Below, piece by piece: positions 1 to 8,993 of a stretch of 64,000 nucleotides of DNA. The notes under the pieces are model-generated. The model did not search any database. It was not told the DNA's origin and saw only the letters and a list, made by a program, of their open reading frames with translations. The stretch is from positions 1,116,001 through 1,180,000 of the forward strand of contig OY729419.2 of NCBI GenBank assembly GCA_963422285.2, read 5' to 3'. Both the position numbers and the translations under genes were made by a program. The number at the start of each line of letters is the position of its first letter. Positions within the stretch are counted from its first letter, which is position 1. The stretch comes from VXYL01 sp963422285. Lineage in GTDB: Bacteria; Pseudomonadota; Gammaproteobacteria; Pseudomonadales; Azotimanducaceae.

Positions 1-656
1 AAGCCGCGGTGGCGGAGCTGGAACGAGTAATCAAGAAGGGCTTCAAAGGCGGCTGCATTCCCTGCGCGGCACCGCCGGACGCGCCCTACAAGGACGAGCG
101 CTACGAGTCGGTCTGGGCGCTGGCCGAGGAGGCCAGCTTTCCGCTGTCCATGCATGTCGGCACCAACGCCTACGTGCCGGCGCAGTACCGCCAGAAGAAT
201 CCTCTGCCCCGGGACGAGACCGCCGACTACGCGGCCACCCCGGGCACCATCCAGCGCACCCTAGTGGATCTGATGTGCCGGGGCGTGGCGACGCGGCATC
301 CGAAGCTGAAGTTCGTGGTTGGCGAGTTCAACGCCGGCTGGATCGCCCACTGGCTGGACCGGGTGGACCAGGGCCTGTTGCGCGAACATCGCTTCAAGAG
401 TCGGGATTTCACCGGCGAGCGGCCCCACGATGTGTGGCGACGGCAGTTCTACGCCACCATCGAGGACGACCGCCCGGCCGTGCTCACCCGCGAGATCATC
501 GGCATCGACAACCTGATGTGGGGTTCGGACTACCCCCACGTGGACTCCACCTGGCCCTGTTCCATGGCAGTGCTCGATGAGATCTTCGAGCGTGTGCCCG
601 ATGCGGATCGGGCCAAGATCACGCGGCAGAACGTCAAAGCGCTTTACGGAATCTAA
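1..656 (+). CDS. Amidohydrolase family 2 protein, 5' end outside window
   Basis: This is the C-terminal part (about 217 residues) of a metal-dependent amidohydrolase of the ACMSD/amidohydrolase-2 type. The frame is open to the left edge, so the GTG at base 9 is probably internal. Visible family marks are an LSMHVG strand, a KFVVGEFNAGWI segment, and GSDYPHVDSTWP near the C-terminus, where GSD-(F/Y)-PH supplies the late metal/catalytic aspartate. Such enzymes hydrolyse or decarboxylate small cyclic or aromatic acids; the substrate cannot be told from sequence. It ends 14 bases before a PhyH-type dioxygenase on the same strand, so the two are probably cotranscribed in a catabolic operon. Confidence 0.85.
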   Translation, partial: AAVAELERVIKKGFKGGCIPCAAPPDAPYKDERYESVWALAEEASFPLSMHVGTNAYVPAQYRQKNPLPRDETADYAATPGTIQRTLVDLMCRGVATRHPKLKFVVGEFNAGWIAHWLDRVDQGLLREHRFKSRDFTGERPHDVWRRQFYATIEDDRPAVLTREIIGIDNLMWGSDYPHVDSTWPCSMAVLDEIFERVPDADRAKITRQNVKALYGI

Positions 657-670
657 AGGGAAGCAACGCC

Positions 671-1600
671 ATGCATACGCTGACTACCGAACAGCGCCGC
701 CGGTGGCAAACCGACGGCTATCTGCATCTCGAAGGCGTCCTGGCCGCCGATCAAGTGCGGTTCTTCTCCGAGGAGATGGATCGCATCCGCGCCGTTCCCG
801 GCTGGGAGCCGGATCCGCGCCAAGGCAAGGACCTGCCTATCGGCCACTACGCCTGGCTCGATCACGCCCGGGATCTCGACCCCGCCGGCTTCATGGATCG
901 GCGCGATCTGCTCGCCTACCACCAGGCGTTCCTCGACTTGATCGACGCTTCGCCGGTATTCGACTACATCGTGGACATCATGGGGCCGTACATCCTGCTC
1001 AGCATGACCCAGGCCATCGTGCGGCCGGCGGACCCGAAGTTCCCCGGCTACACGCATACCGACGGCGGCGAATCCTTGCGCGTAATGCGCTTGCAGGATT
1101 CCAGCCCGCCGCTGGCCCTGAAGGCGATGTTTCTGCTCACGGATGTAACGGAGGAGAACAGCAGCAACCTGACGGTGTTTCCCGGCAGCCATCTGCGGCA
1201 GATTCCGTACAAAGGCGAGCGAGCGCCGTACCCCAACCTGGGCTGGTCCGGCGGCAGCGAGAACACGCCCCGGGGCTTGAGCGCGGTAACGCCGTATTCG
1301 CCGGGCGCGGCGCAGCTGCTCGGCAAGGCCGGCGACGTCTACCTGTTCCCCCATGCGCTCTGGCATGGCCCGTCGCGTAACGAATCCGGCAAGCCGCGCA
1401 AAGTGCTGCTCTACAACTACTGCCAGCTATGGATGCGCTGCTACGACTTCGACGCCATCCCGGCCGTGGCCCAGTGCGCCACGCCCCGGCAACGCCGGCT
1501 GCTCGGCGATTTGGGCTACGACTTCCGCCCAGGCTCGTATTTCTATGTGCCGAAGGATCAGGTGGAGGTGATTCGGGGAGAGCGGCAGATGGCGGCGTAG
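671..1600 (+). CDS. Phytanoyl-CoA dioxygenase (PhyH) family oxygenase
   Basis: A 309-residue Fe(II)/2-oxoglutarate-dependent dioxygenase-like protein. The N-terminus (TDGYLHLEGVLAADQV) is the usual PhyH opening. A His-Thr-Asp (GYTHTDGG) around residue 120 and a distal His in ALWHGPSRN around residue 235, followed by an Arg-rich strand, fit the HxD...H iron triad and the 2-oxoglutarate-binding Arg. It follows the amidohydrolase by 14 bases. The family hydroxylates many lipophilic small molecules, so phytanoyl-CoA itself need not be the substrate. It is one of four intact PhyH genes in this window. Confidence 0.88.
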   Translation: MHTLTTEQRRRWQTDGYLHLEGVLAADQVRFFSEEMDRIRAVPGWEPDPRQGKDLPIGHYAWLDHARDLDPAGFMDRRDLLAYHQAFLDLIDASPVFDYIVDIMGPYILLSMTQAIVRPADPKFPGYTHTDGGESLRVMRLQDSSPPLALKAMFLLTDVTEENSSNLTVFPGSHLRQIPYKGERAPYPNLGWSGGSENTPRGLSAVTPYSPGAAQLLGKAGDVYLFPHALWHGPSRNESGKPRKVLLYNYCQLWMRCYDFDAIPAVAQCATPRQRRLLGDLGYDFRPGSYFYVPKDQVEVIRGERQMAA

Positions 1601-1949
1601 GAGGAACCCGAGCCAAGCGGGTCGCCAGGAAATCAGCCCGACCAGATGCCGAAAAAGCGCGGAGCGGTCGAGAGCGGAATACTTCCCGCAAGGAACAAAG
1701 CGATCGCCCCCAAGCGCAACCTTCGGCACCCCGCCGAACCTGCCGACGGGATGGGGATATGGCGAGTCTCCGATGATTCAGCGCCACCGCGCTTCGCTGG
1801 ACTGCCTCGTGCTGCACGGCTCGGACGCAAGTGTGCCGCAAGTGCGCATAGCCCCTTGGCACCGTTGATAGCAAACTCGGATGTCCGCCGCCGACCGAGC
1901 ACGACAGGAGGATGGAGGAGACTTCAGGACGTACGCGGCTTCATCTGCG
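1601..1949. other. Intergenic, no supported gene
   Basis: About 350 bases between the PhyH gene and the convergent AAA ATPase gene. Short open frames exist on both strands but show no recognisable domain, ribosome binding site or conserved motif. I see no convincing terminator hairpin with a T-run. Confidence 0.5.
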
Positions 1950-3155
1950 TCAATCGACACTTGGTGCCGGTTGTGCAATGCGGGCGAGAACGTAGGCGAT
2001 CAGGCTCGGGATTCCCCGTCGCCAGCGATCGGCGGCGGGACGCCAGACGAGATCGGCCTCTTCGAGCGCCCACAGCGCTTCGGGAAGATTGGGTGCTTCC
2101 ATTCCGCGGACGGGAACCAAGCCGTCGAGCGCATGCAGCACATGAACGTCGAGCTCCTCCGCCGTCAGTTCTTCCCGGTCGCCGAAGGCACTCGCCACTG
2201 CATCCGCAACGGCGACGCACTGCCAAGTTCGCAGCTTCTCGAAGCACTCGGCGTAGAGATCCCGGCGCATGGACGCGATGTCGGGCGCGGCGGATTCCAC
2301 AGCTTCGGCATCCACGACGCGAGCGCTGGATTCTTGGACCTGCATCCAGATCTCGTCGCCCCAGCATTGCAGGAAGAACGGGTATCCCTGGGCATCTTCG
2401 ATAATCTCGTCCAGCGCGTCCGGGGCGACTTCGATTCCGTCCTGGGCCATCGGCTCGACGATGGCGGTGGCGGATTCGGACGCGACGAGCCGTTCGAGGG
2501 GTATTCGCCTTCCGCGCATGGCGAACGAGACTTGCGCATCGTCGAGCGTTCGCCAGATTTGAGACCGCCCTGCCAGCACCAGTCCGAACGGTACCGTGTC
2601 GGACAACTCCTGGCCGGCGTTCAGCAGCATTTCCGCGCCTTGGGGCGCCAGCGTGTGGGCTTCGTCCACGACGAGAACGGCCGGCCGCTGGCGACACGCC
2701 TCGAACATCTTCTGTTCGGCCGTCCATTCGTCCGTTCCGGGCGGGAGTCCCTCTCGGGCGACTACGGAACCTAGTGCCACAGGCGTTTCGATCCTTCGCG
2801 GCGTTGTCCAGATCACGTCGCAGACATCTCGGTGCTGGCGTTGCGACAGCTCCGCGAATTCTCGAAGCAGCGTCGTTTTTCCGTAGCCGCGCGGGGCCGT
2901 GACGACATGCAGGGCACCGCCTCTGCCTGCTGCCACACGATCCCGAAGTCGCCGCAGCTCGCCCATCTCTCTCGTGCGCCCGGCCATCGTCGGCGGGCGC
3001 GCCATTCCGGGGGCGAATGGAGACGACTGAGCCATGCGCGTCGCAGCCGCTTCAACCGAAGGAGCCGGATGATACGAGCATGGATGCGAAATCGCTATCG
3101 CGGGTGGCGTGCGCCGCCGGCCGATTTCGAGCATCGCCCGGATGACGTTCGCCAC
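1950..3155 (-). CDS. AAA+/STAND-like ATPase
   Basis: A protein of up to 401 residues with an ORC/Cdc6-like AAA fold. It has the sequence MAGRTREMGELRRL leading into a Walker A loop (APRGYGKTTLL, about residue 87) and a Walker B (PAVLVVDEAH, about residue 162), followed by an arginine-bearing sensor region (LVLAGRSQIWRTL). The C-terminal part looks like a winged-helix and a helical domain ending in a serine/proline tail. The start is uncertain: methionines at about 41, 51 and 57 also lie before the ATPase core, and the first 50 residues look poorly conserved. Similar stand-alone ATPases are found near mobile or defence genes, but nothing adjacent supports a specific role. It is convergent with the PhyH gene and codirectional with gdhA. 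Confidence 0.75.
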   Translation of the reverse strand: MANVIRAMLEIGRRRTPPAIAISHPCSYHPAPSVEAAATRMAQSSPFAPGMARPPTMAGRTREMGELRRLRDRVAAGRGGALHVVTAPRGYGKTTLLREFAELSQRQHRDVCDVIWTTPRRIETPVALGSVVAREGLPPGTDEWTAEQKMFEACRQRPAVLVVDEAHTLAPQGAEMLLNAGQELSDTVPFGLVLAGRSQIWRTLDDAQVSFAMRGRRIPLERLVASESATAIVEPMAQDGIEVAPDALDEIIEDAQGYPFFLQCWGDEIWMQVQESSARVVDAEAVESAAPDIASMRRDLYAECFEKLRTWQCVAVADAVASAFGDREELTAEELDVHVLHALDGLVPVRGMEAPNLPEALWALEEADLVWRPAADRWRRGIPSLIAYVLARIAQPAPSVD

Positions 3156-3269
3156 GAAGCGGCCGATCCGGTTGGCTTGCGCTTGGAGTTTCTGCCCTTG
3201 ACGACGGCGCCCAGGATGCTCACCGACTCCAGGGAGAAGGAGCCAGTCCGGGCCAACCTGCCGTGACGA

Positions 3270-4628
3270 TCAGGTCACCCCCAAGGCCAGCATGGCATCG
3301 GCGACTTTGACGAACCCGGCGATGTTGGCGCCAGCGACATAGTCGATTCTGCCGCTGCGCCCGTAGTCCTTGCCGCAGCGCGCGCAGCGGTCGTGGATGT
3401 CCTGCATGATTCGGCGCAACCGCTGCTGCATCTGCTCGCCATCCGAAGCGATGCGCATGGCGTTTTGGCTCATTTCCAGTCCGGAAACCGCGACGCCGCC
3501 GGCATTTGCCGCCTTGCCGGGGCCGAAGAGCACGCCGGCCTCCTGCAAGGCGTGAGCGGCGTCGCTGGTGGTCGGCATGTTGGCACCCTCCACCACTGCC
3601 TGGACGCGGTTGCCAATCAGCGTTTCGGCGTCGCTCGCATCGAGTTCGTTCTCGGTGGCGCAAGGCATGGCGATGTCGCAGGGGACGCTCCACGGCCGCT
3701 GGCGCGGATGGAAAGCGGCGCTGGCGAAGACGTCGCAGTAGGCCCGGATGCGGCCGCGACGGACGAACTTCAGTTCCTTCACCCAATCGAGCTTCTCGTG
3801 GGTGAAGCCCTGGGGATCGTGGACGAAGCCGTCCGAGTCGGACAGCGTCACGGGCTTGGCGCCGAGCTGCAGCAGCTTCTCGGCAGCGTAGACGGCGACG
3901 TTGCCGGCGCCGGATACCGCCACTGTCCGGTGTTCGATGTCCTTGCCTGCCGAGCGCATCATGTCCTGCAGGAAATAGACCGCGCCGTAGCCGGTGGCGA
4001 GCGGTCGAACCGAGGAACCGCCGAACGCCGGGGCTTTGCCGGTGAGCACCCCCTCGACGCCCCCCGTGATGCGCTTGTGCTGACCGAACAGATAGCCAAT
4101 TTCGCGCCCGCCGACGCCGATGTCGCCGGCGGGCACATCGACGTCCGCGCCGATATGGCGATACAGCTCGGTCATGAAAGCTTGACAGAAGCGCATGATT
4201 TCGTTTTCGGATTTTCCCTTGGGGTCGAAATCCGCCCCGCCCTTGCCAGCGCCTAGCGGCAGACCGGTGAGGCCGTTCTTGAAGATCTGCTCGAATGCCA
4301 AAAACTTGAGCACCGAAGAATTGACCGATGGATGGAACCGCAGGCCGCCCTTGTACGGACCGATGGCGTTGTTCATCTGTACGCGATAGCCGCGATTGAT
4401 GCGGACTCTGCCGGCATCGTCCTGCCAGCAGACGCGGAAGGAGACCACGCGATCCGGCTCCGCCATGCGTTCCAGAATCCGCATCTCGCGGTAGCGGGGA
4501 TGGTCTTCCAGGAAAGGCAGGATGTTCGCGGCGACCTCTATCACCGCCCGATGGAACTCCGCCTCGCCCGGGTTGCGACTCTCCAGATCGGCCCCGAATC
4601 GGCCAAGCATCATCTGCGCGGACGACAC
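3270..4628 (-). CDS. gdhA: NADP-type glutamate dehydrogenase
   Basis: At 452 residues this has the normal length of the hexameric bacterial GdhA that makes glutamate from 2-oxoglutarate and ammonium in the cytoplasm. The substrate-site stretch GPYKGGLRFHPSVN and the catalytic-lysine region LPLGAGKGGADFDP are intact, as is PAGDIGVGGREIG. The dinucleotide fold follows (VAVSGAGNVAVYAAEKL, serine in place of one common glycine). C-terminal VVEGANMPTTSDA and AGGVAVSGLEMSQNA are also typical. The start ATG is 36 bases upstream of the end of the neighbouring luciferase-like gene, so the two may share a transcript. Confidence 0.95.
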   Translation of the reverse strand: MSSAQMMLGRFGADLESRNPGEAEFHRAVIEVAANILPFLEDHPRYREMRILERMAEPDRVVSFRVCWQDDAGRVRINRGYRVQMNNAIGPYKGGLRFHPSVNSSVLKFLAFEQIFKNGLTGLPLGAGKGGADFDPKGKSENEIMRFCQAFMTELYRHIGADVDVPAGDIGVGGREIGYLFGQHKRITGGVEGVLTGKAPAFGGSSVRPLATGYGAVYFLQDMMRSAGKDIEHRTVAVSGAGNVAVYAAEKLLQLGAKPVTLSDSDGFVHDPQGFTHEKLDWVKELKFVRRGRIRAYCDVFASAAFHPRQRPWSVPCDIAMPCATENELDASDAETLIGNRVQAVVEGANMPTTSDAAHALQEAGVLFGPGKAANAGGVAVSGLEMSQNAMRIASDGEQMQQRLRRIMQDIHDRCARCGKDYGRSGRIDYVAGANIAGFVKVADAMLALGVT

Positions 4629-4668
4629 GGCTGCAGTCTCCTGCGATAAGACGATGGAAAGCTAGCGC

Positions 4669-5574
4669 TCAGTCGAAAGCGCTGAAGATATCCTCGTTCA
4701 GTTCCTGGTAGATCTCCGGCTTCTGCCGGATCGACTGCAAGCAGAACTCGTCCACCCCGGCGTCGATGAACGCTCCGCAGCGGTCGATCACGTACTGCGG
4801 CGGGCCGATCATGGTCCAATCGTTGCCGCGGCGAATGCGTTCGGCGTCTTTCTCGTCGCGGACGATGCGCATGGGCACATGCACGGAGCGCTTGATCTCC
4901 GACGGGGGCCTTCCTACCGCCTCGCAGTGCTGCTCGACGATGCTCCAATGCCGCTTTAGGTCCTCCGGACCGCAGATGGCGTTCATGATGTCGCCGTACT
5001 TCGCCAAGGTGCGCAGGGTACGCTTCGGGCCGGTGCCGCCCACCATGACGGGAATCTTCCGCTTCACGCCCTTGGGCGCGAACGGCGCCTGCTTGAGCTG
5101 GTAGTGCTTGCCGTTGAAGTCCACGAACCGCTCGGCGGTGAAGAGCGCATGGATGAGCTCGCAGGCTTCCTCCAAGCGGTCCTGGCGCTCGCCCATGGAC
5201 GGGTACTGCCAGCCGTAGGCATCATGCTCGCGGATGTTCCAGCCGGCACCGATGCCGAGAATGCAGCGCCCGCCGGAAATCTCGTCGATGGTGGCCGCCA
5301 TCTTCGCCGTCAGCGCGGGATTGCGGTAGGTGTTGCCGGAAACCAGGACGCCGAGTTCCAGGCGGCTGGTGACCGCGGCCATGCCGGCCAGCAGCGACCA
5401 GCCCTCCAGGGTGGGCAGCAGGTCGCTCTCCGCCACGTCCACGGTGCGCGTCCAGGGCGGCACGAAATGGTCGTAGGTGTAGACGCTGGTCCAGCGCCCC
5501 GCTTCCATGACGGCGAGTACGCTCTTGATTTCCTCCCAGGACGTCTGCTGGTTGTAGAACTGCGATCCGAACAT
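4669..5574 (-). CDS. LLM-class flavin/F420-dependent oxidoreductase
   Basis: A 301-residue TIM-barrel protein of the luciferase-like monooxygenase superfamily. Marks are the YTYDHFVPPW strand, LLAGMAAVTSRLELGVLVSGNTYRNPA, the ATIDEISGGRCILGIGAGW motif typical of the family, and PVMVGGTGPKRTLR near the cofactor phosphate site. The chosen ATG (MFGSQFYNQ) has an AAGG about 8 bases upstream; the longer frame adds 34 residues that do not look like family sequence. FMN or F420 cannot be distinguished here. It lies directly upstream of gdhA on the same strand. Confidence 0.87.
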   Translation of the reverse strand: MFGSQFYNQQTSWEEIKSVLAVMEAGRWTSVYTYDHFVPPWTRTVDVAESDLLPTLEGWSLLAGMAAVTSRLELGVLVSGNTYRNPALTAKMAATIDEISGGRCILGIGAGWNIREHDAYGWQYPSMGERQDRLEEACELIHALFTAERFVDFNGKHYQLKQAPFAPKGVKRKIPVMVGGTGPKRTLRTLAKYGDIMNAICGPEDLKRHWSIVEQHCEAVGRPPSEIKRSVHVPMRIVRDEKDAERIRRGNDWTMIGPPQYVIDRCGAFIDAGVDEFCLQSIRQKPEIYQELNEDIFSAFD

Positions 5575-5746
5575 GAAGTTGACCTTGCGTTGTTGCGAAG
5601 AGGGTGGCGAAACGCCAAGCATGCCGCAATCTAGCCCCGCGTTCCACTCTACGAACGCGACCCGCTTGCAGGGCAATCGCGTCTGAGATTTCCTTGGTCC
5701 GTCCGTCGCGGTATCCGCGAACGAGTAGCCCGGAGTCTCGTCGGTC
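5575..5746. other. Short intergenic spacer
   Basis: Spacer between the LLM-type gene and the 3' end of the broken AAA/PD-(D/E)XK gene, both on the minus strand. Nothing recognisable is seen. Confidence 0.4.
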
Positions 5747-7321
5747 TCATGCCAACGCCATCTCGAAGGCGGCGAGGTTGCGACTCGCGCGGCTGAACTC
5801 CACCGCGATCAGGTGGATCGGCCAGTCCAAGTGCCGGTATTTGTCCGCGTAGCCGCGCTGGCGCAGCTGCGCCATCGCCGCCCCTTCCCCGGCCTGCTCG
5901 ATCACCTTGAACTCGAACAGGTACACGTTGCCGTTGAAGCGCACCGCCGTGTCCAGACGGCCCCGGCTGCTGCTGTCCTCCACCGCGATGTCCAGTCCCA
6001 GCCCCGCAAAGTACGAGTAGAACACGCTGGCGTAGTACCCCTCGTAGCCGGCGATGGGGTTGTTCGCATGCCATTCGTACGGGATGCTCTTGAACAGCGC
6101 TCGCAGCAGTTCCTCCAGACCCGCCAAATCGTTGGCCCGCAGCAGCCGATGCAGCCGGATGTCCCCCCTGCCGAGGAGAGGGCGGCACCAAGGCGCGCAG
6201 CAGTCTTCTATTCAGGCTCTGGCGCACCTCCCGGTTCGGATAGCCCAGCCGGTACAGGGTCAGCCCGTCCAGGCCCTCTTCGCCGGCAATGGTCAGGTAG
6301 CCGGTCTGGAACAGCGGCGCCTCGGTGGCCGTGTCGTCCACGTCGAAGGCGGACAGCAGCTCGTCGGTGCCGACCAGGCCGTCCAGGGACGGGGTATCGA
6401 TGCCGCGCTCGAGCAGCTTGCCGATCAGGAACGACGGCGTACCGGTCTCGAACCAGTGTGCGCGGAACTCGCGGCTGTCGAACAGCAGCAGGATGTCGTA
6501 GGGGTTGTAGACCTTCTCCCTGCCGCGCCAGCCGTAGCCGTCGTACCAGTCGCGGATCCTGTCCCGGGGAAGGTACGGCAGTTCCGGGCGAACACCGCGT
6601 CCAAGTCTTCTTCCGTGTAGCCGCAGATGGCCGAGCAGCGCGGGTCCAGGGTGATGTCGGTGAGGTTGTTGATATCCTAGAAGAGACTCACTTTCGAGAA
6701 CTTGCTCACCCCGGCAATGAACGTGAACTTCACGTGCGCGTCGCTGAACTTGATGGTGCCGTACAGGCCGCGCAGGAAGTTACGGTTGGCGCGGGCGGCT
6801 TCCGGCTGCTCCAGCGCATTCAGGATCGGCTTGTCGTACTCGTCCACCAGCACGAACAACGCGCCGGCCGCTCTGCTCGTGCAGCGTCTCGAGCAGGTGG
6901 CTGAAGCGCGCCGGGGCGCTGTCGTAGCGCGGCGCCACCTGCAGTCGGCGCTCCAGCGCGTCGAGCTGCGCCAGCGCCTCCTCCCGCAGCCGGTCGGGAT
7001 CCTTGAGGTCGCCACGGCTGAAGTCCAGACGCACCACCGGACGACACGCGGACCAGTCCCAGCGATCATGGACGGCCAGACCCCGGAACAGCTCCTCGCG
7101 GCCTTCGAACAGTTCCTTCAGGGTGTCGACGAACAGGCTCTTGCCAAACCGCCGCGGGCGGGAGAGAAAGTAGTGGGTACCCCCTCGACCAGTCGCCGGG
7201 CGTAGTCCGTCTTGTCCACGTCGTAGCAGCCTTCCTCGCGGATCTTGCGGAAAGTCTGGATGCCGAGCGGCAGCTTCCGCCGTCCCGCCCGGGAAGTGGA
7301 ATCGGATTCCACGTTCGTCAT
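5747..7321 (-). pseudogene. Broken AAA-ATPase_like / PD-(D/E)XK nuclease gene
   Basis: Fragments in three minus-strand frames together spell one protein of the AAA-ATPase_like (PF09820) plus PDDEXK_9 (PF08011) type. The order is: an N-terminal LPLGIQTFRKIREEG and DKTDYARRLVEG segment; HYFLSRPRRFGKSLF (P-loop region); VLVDEYDKPILNAL; FTFIAGVSKFSKVSLF followed by an in-frame TAG near 6677; then NNLTDITLDP; and finally GRLDTAVRFNGNVYLFEFKV, which holds the nuclease D and ExK. Breaks are visible near 7175 (a five-G run), around 6880, at the TAG, and around 6590 and 6160. These large families occur in many copies and are often decayed; intact members are suspected to act in phage defence or regulation. 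Confidence 0.8.
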
Positions 7322-7697
7322 GGCCTGCGACCGTTCGTATTCGGGCATTGGACCCTTTGGACGGCAGCGGCGTCAACGTCGAGGTTCGTACAAGCGTTGG
7401 CATCGACGCCGGCAAGCGCCTCCAGCGATGCCGCAAGCAGCCTCGAAACGAATCGGCACCCCATCGAACCACGTCCGTTGGGGTGCTGGCGATCTGCGCT
7501 CCGGGGCAACTGTCCGATATTCGATCCCCCTATAGAAAAGCACCCTCGTTTTAAACCGGCCCAAGCGGGGTGAAGAAAGTATGGCCATGGCCATACCCCG
7601 AATGCGCGTCAACACGGTGCGCGGCCTTGGCGTTCATCAAGGATACTCGCAGCAGGCGGGCATCGAGAGAGACGACCGGACGCGGCACTAGGGCATG
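7322..7697. other. Intergenic with an 18-base perfect palindrome
   Basis: No gene is supported here. At 7579-7596 lies a perfect palindrome, GTATGGCCATGGCCATAC. It is not followed by a T-run, so it is more likely a protein-binding site or chance than a terminator. An A/T-richer patch at about 7530-7555 could hold the lost promoter of the broken ATPase gene. Confidence 0.5.
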
Positions 7698-8198
7698 TCA
7701 TTCGAGCTTCGCGTTCCACTCGCGAACGCGATCCGCTTGAGCGGCCAGCAAGGCGTCGATTTCTCCGGTCACTTCGATTTCCGCAATACGGTCGCCTTGG
7801 CGGATCGCATTGACGACGGCTAGGTCCGCGTCGTCCGCCACTTCTCCGAAGATCGAGTGCGCGTCGTCCAGCCACGGGGTCGGCACATGGGTGATGAAGA
7901 ATTGCGAGCCGTTGGTGCCGGGTCCCGCATTGGCCATGGACAGGCGGCCGGGCCGGTCGTGACGCAGAGTGGCGTCGAACTCGTCCTCGAAGCGGTAGCC
8001 CGGGCCGCCGCTGCCTGTCCCCTGGGGGCAGCCGCCCTGAATCATGAACTTGGCGATGACGCGATGGAACGTCAGGCCTTCATAGTAGCCGCTCCTAGCG
8101 AGATTGACGAAATTGGCGACGGTGACCGGGGCGCGGCGGGAGAACAACGCGAGATGAATCGGGCCCTTCGAGGTTTCGATCTTCGCTTGGATTGTCAT
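7698..8198 (-). CDS. ppiB: Cyclophilin-type peptidyl-prolyl cis-trans isomerase
   Basis: A 166-residue single-domain cyclophilin that catalyses proline isomerisation in folding proteins. The core motifs are present: VANFVNLARSGYYEGLTFHRVI (the active-site Arg lies in FHRV), FMIQGGCPQGTGSGGPGYRFEDE, and LSMANAGPGTNGSQFFIT. No signal peptide is seen, so it should be cytoplasmic. The ATG start (MTIQAKIETSKG) overlaps the stop of the upstream membrane protein gene in an ATGA arrangement, indicating translational coupling; the longer open frame upstream is a shadow of that gene. Confidence 0.93.
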   Translation of the reverse strand: MTIQAKIETSKGPIHLALFSRRAPVTVANFVNLARSGYYEGLTFHRVIAKFMIQGGCPQGTGSGGPGYRFEDEFDATLRHDRPGRLSMANAGPGTNGSQFFITHVPTPWLDDAHSIFGEVADDADLAVVNAIRQGDRIAEIEVTGEIDALLAAQADRVREWNAKLE

Positions 8199-8671
8199 CG
8201 ATGATGTTCCTTTGCGGGTTGCGATGGGGGAGGCGAGCGGAAACGATCCTTGGCACGCCATAGGGCGATAGCCGGCAGGGAGAGGAGTCCGGCGGCGAAC
8301 AGCCCGAGCGGCCAGCCGCCGCCGCGCGGGTCGATGATGCTCCACACCAGCATGGCGACGGCGATCTGCGCTGCGTACAGCGCCGCCCACGGCCACATCC
8401 AGCGCGACATCTTCCAGAAGCCGTAGGAACCGGCGCCGTAGATCAGCCAGTGCAGCGGCTCGGTGAGCTTGGCGTGCCAGCCGCGCAGCACGAAGCCGAA
8501 CCACACTTCCTCGTCTTCGGCCACCGGCTTCCAAAACAAGTCGAACGGCAGGTAGATGAAGGTCATGTAGAGGCAGAAGCCCCACATCAGCGTCATCCAC
8601 CAGGGACGAGCTTCGAGTTCCTGAATGAGCGCGCGCCAGCCTTGCGGCCGGCCCGAGCTCGCGTCGTTCAT
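8195..8671 (-). CDS. Small multi-pass membrane protein, unknown
   Basis: A 158-residue protein with about four hydrophobic segments (WWMTLMWGFCLYMTFIYLP, PLHWLIYGAGSYGFW, WPWAALYAAQIAVAMLVWSII, LGLFAAGLLSLPAIALW) rich in aromatic residues, and a basic proline-containing C-terminal tail. I do not recognise the family. Its stop overlaps the start of the ppiB-like gene by four bases, so the two are expressed together. Confidence 0.75.
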   Translation of the reverse strand: MNDASSGRPQGWRALIQELEARPWWMTLMWGFCLYMTFIYLPFDLFWKPVAEDEEVWFGFVLRGWHAKLTEPLHWLIYGAGSYGFWKMSRWMWPWAALYAAQIAVAMLVWSIIDPRGGGWPLGLFAAGLLSLPAIALWRAKDRFRSPPPSQPAKEHHR

Positions 8672-8937
8672 GGAGATACCAGCCGCACGGATGGGAAGCA
8701 GTTTTCGATTCGGGACGTATCCGCTGCTGCCGCAGCTGTTCCCACTACAGCACCATGGGCAGCGGAAAACGAGCGACGGCTTGAAGGCCTATCTCGCGTC
8801 TGCTGTCCTGCGCCGCGCTGTTGCCGGCGAACAAGCACATATCGCCCATCGCCGTCATCGAGGATGTCTAAGACGTCCCCAGGTTCCGCATCCGCAACGA
8901 CGATGGGCCGCATGGAATGCCCTCGCGTCTCGTACAT
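8668..8937 (-). CDS. Possible small hypothetical protein
   Basis: An open frame of 89 codons with a GGGG stretch about 6 bases before the ATG. The first 36 residues (GHSMRPIVVADAEPG, DILDDGDGRYVLV) look protein-like and faintly recall the start of S24/S26-type domains, but the rest is low-information. Its TGA overlaps the next gene start by four bases. It may be a truncated remnant rather than a functional gene. Confidence 0.28.
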   Translation of the reverse strand: MYETRGHSMRPIVVADAEPGDVLDILDDGDGRYVLVRRQQRGAGQQTRDRPSSRRSFSAAHGAVVGTAAAAADTSRIENCFPSVRLVSP

Positions 8938-8993
8938 GGTTTTCCCCCAAAGGCCCGGAACACTGGCGCGACGGGAAGAATCGAGAGCTACAG

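Noticed and set aside
1950..3155. AAA ATPase as a transposition (TniB/IstB) protein
   Set aside because: No transposase, zinc-finger partner or terminal inverted repeats are nearby, and the C-terminal part is unlike IstB.
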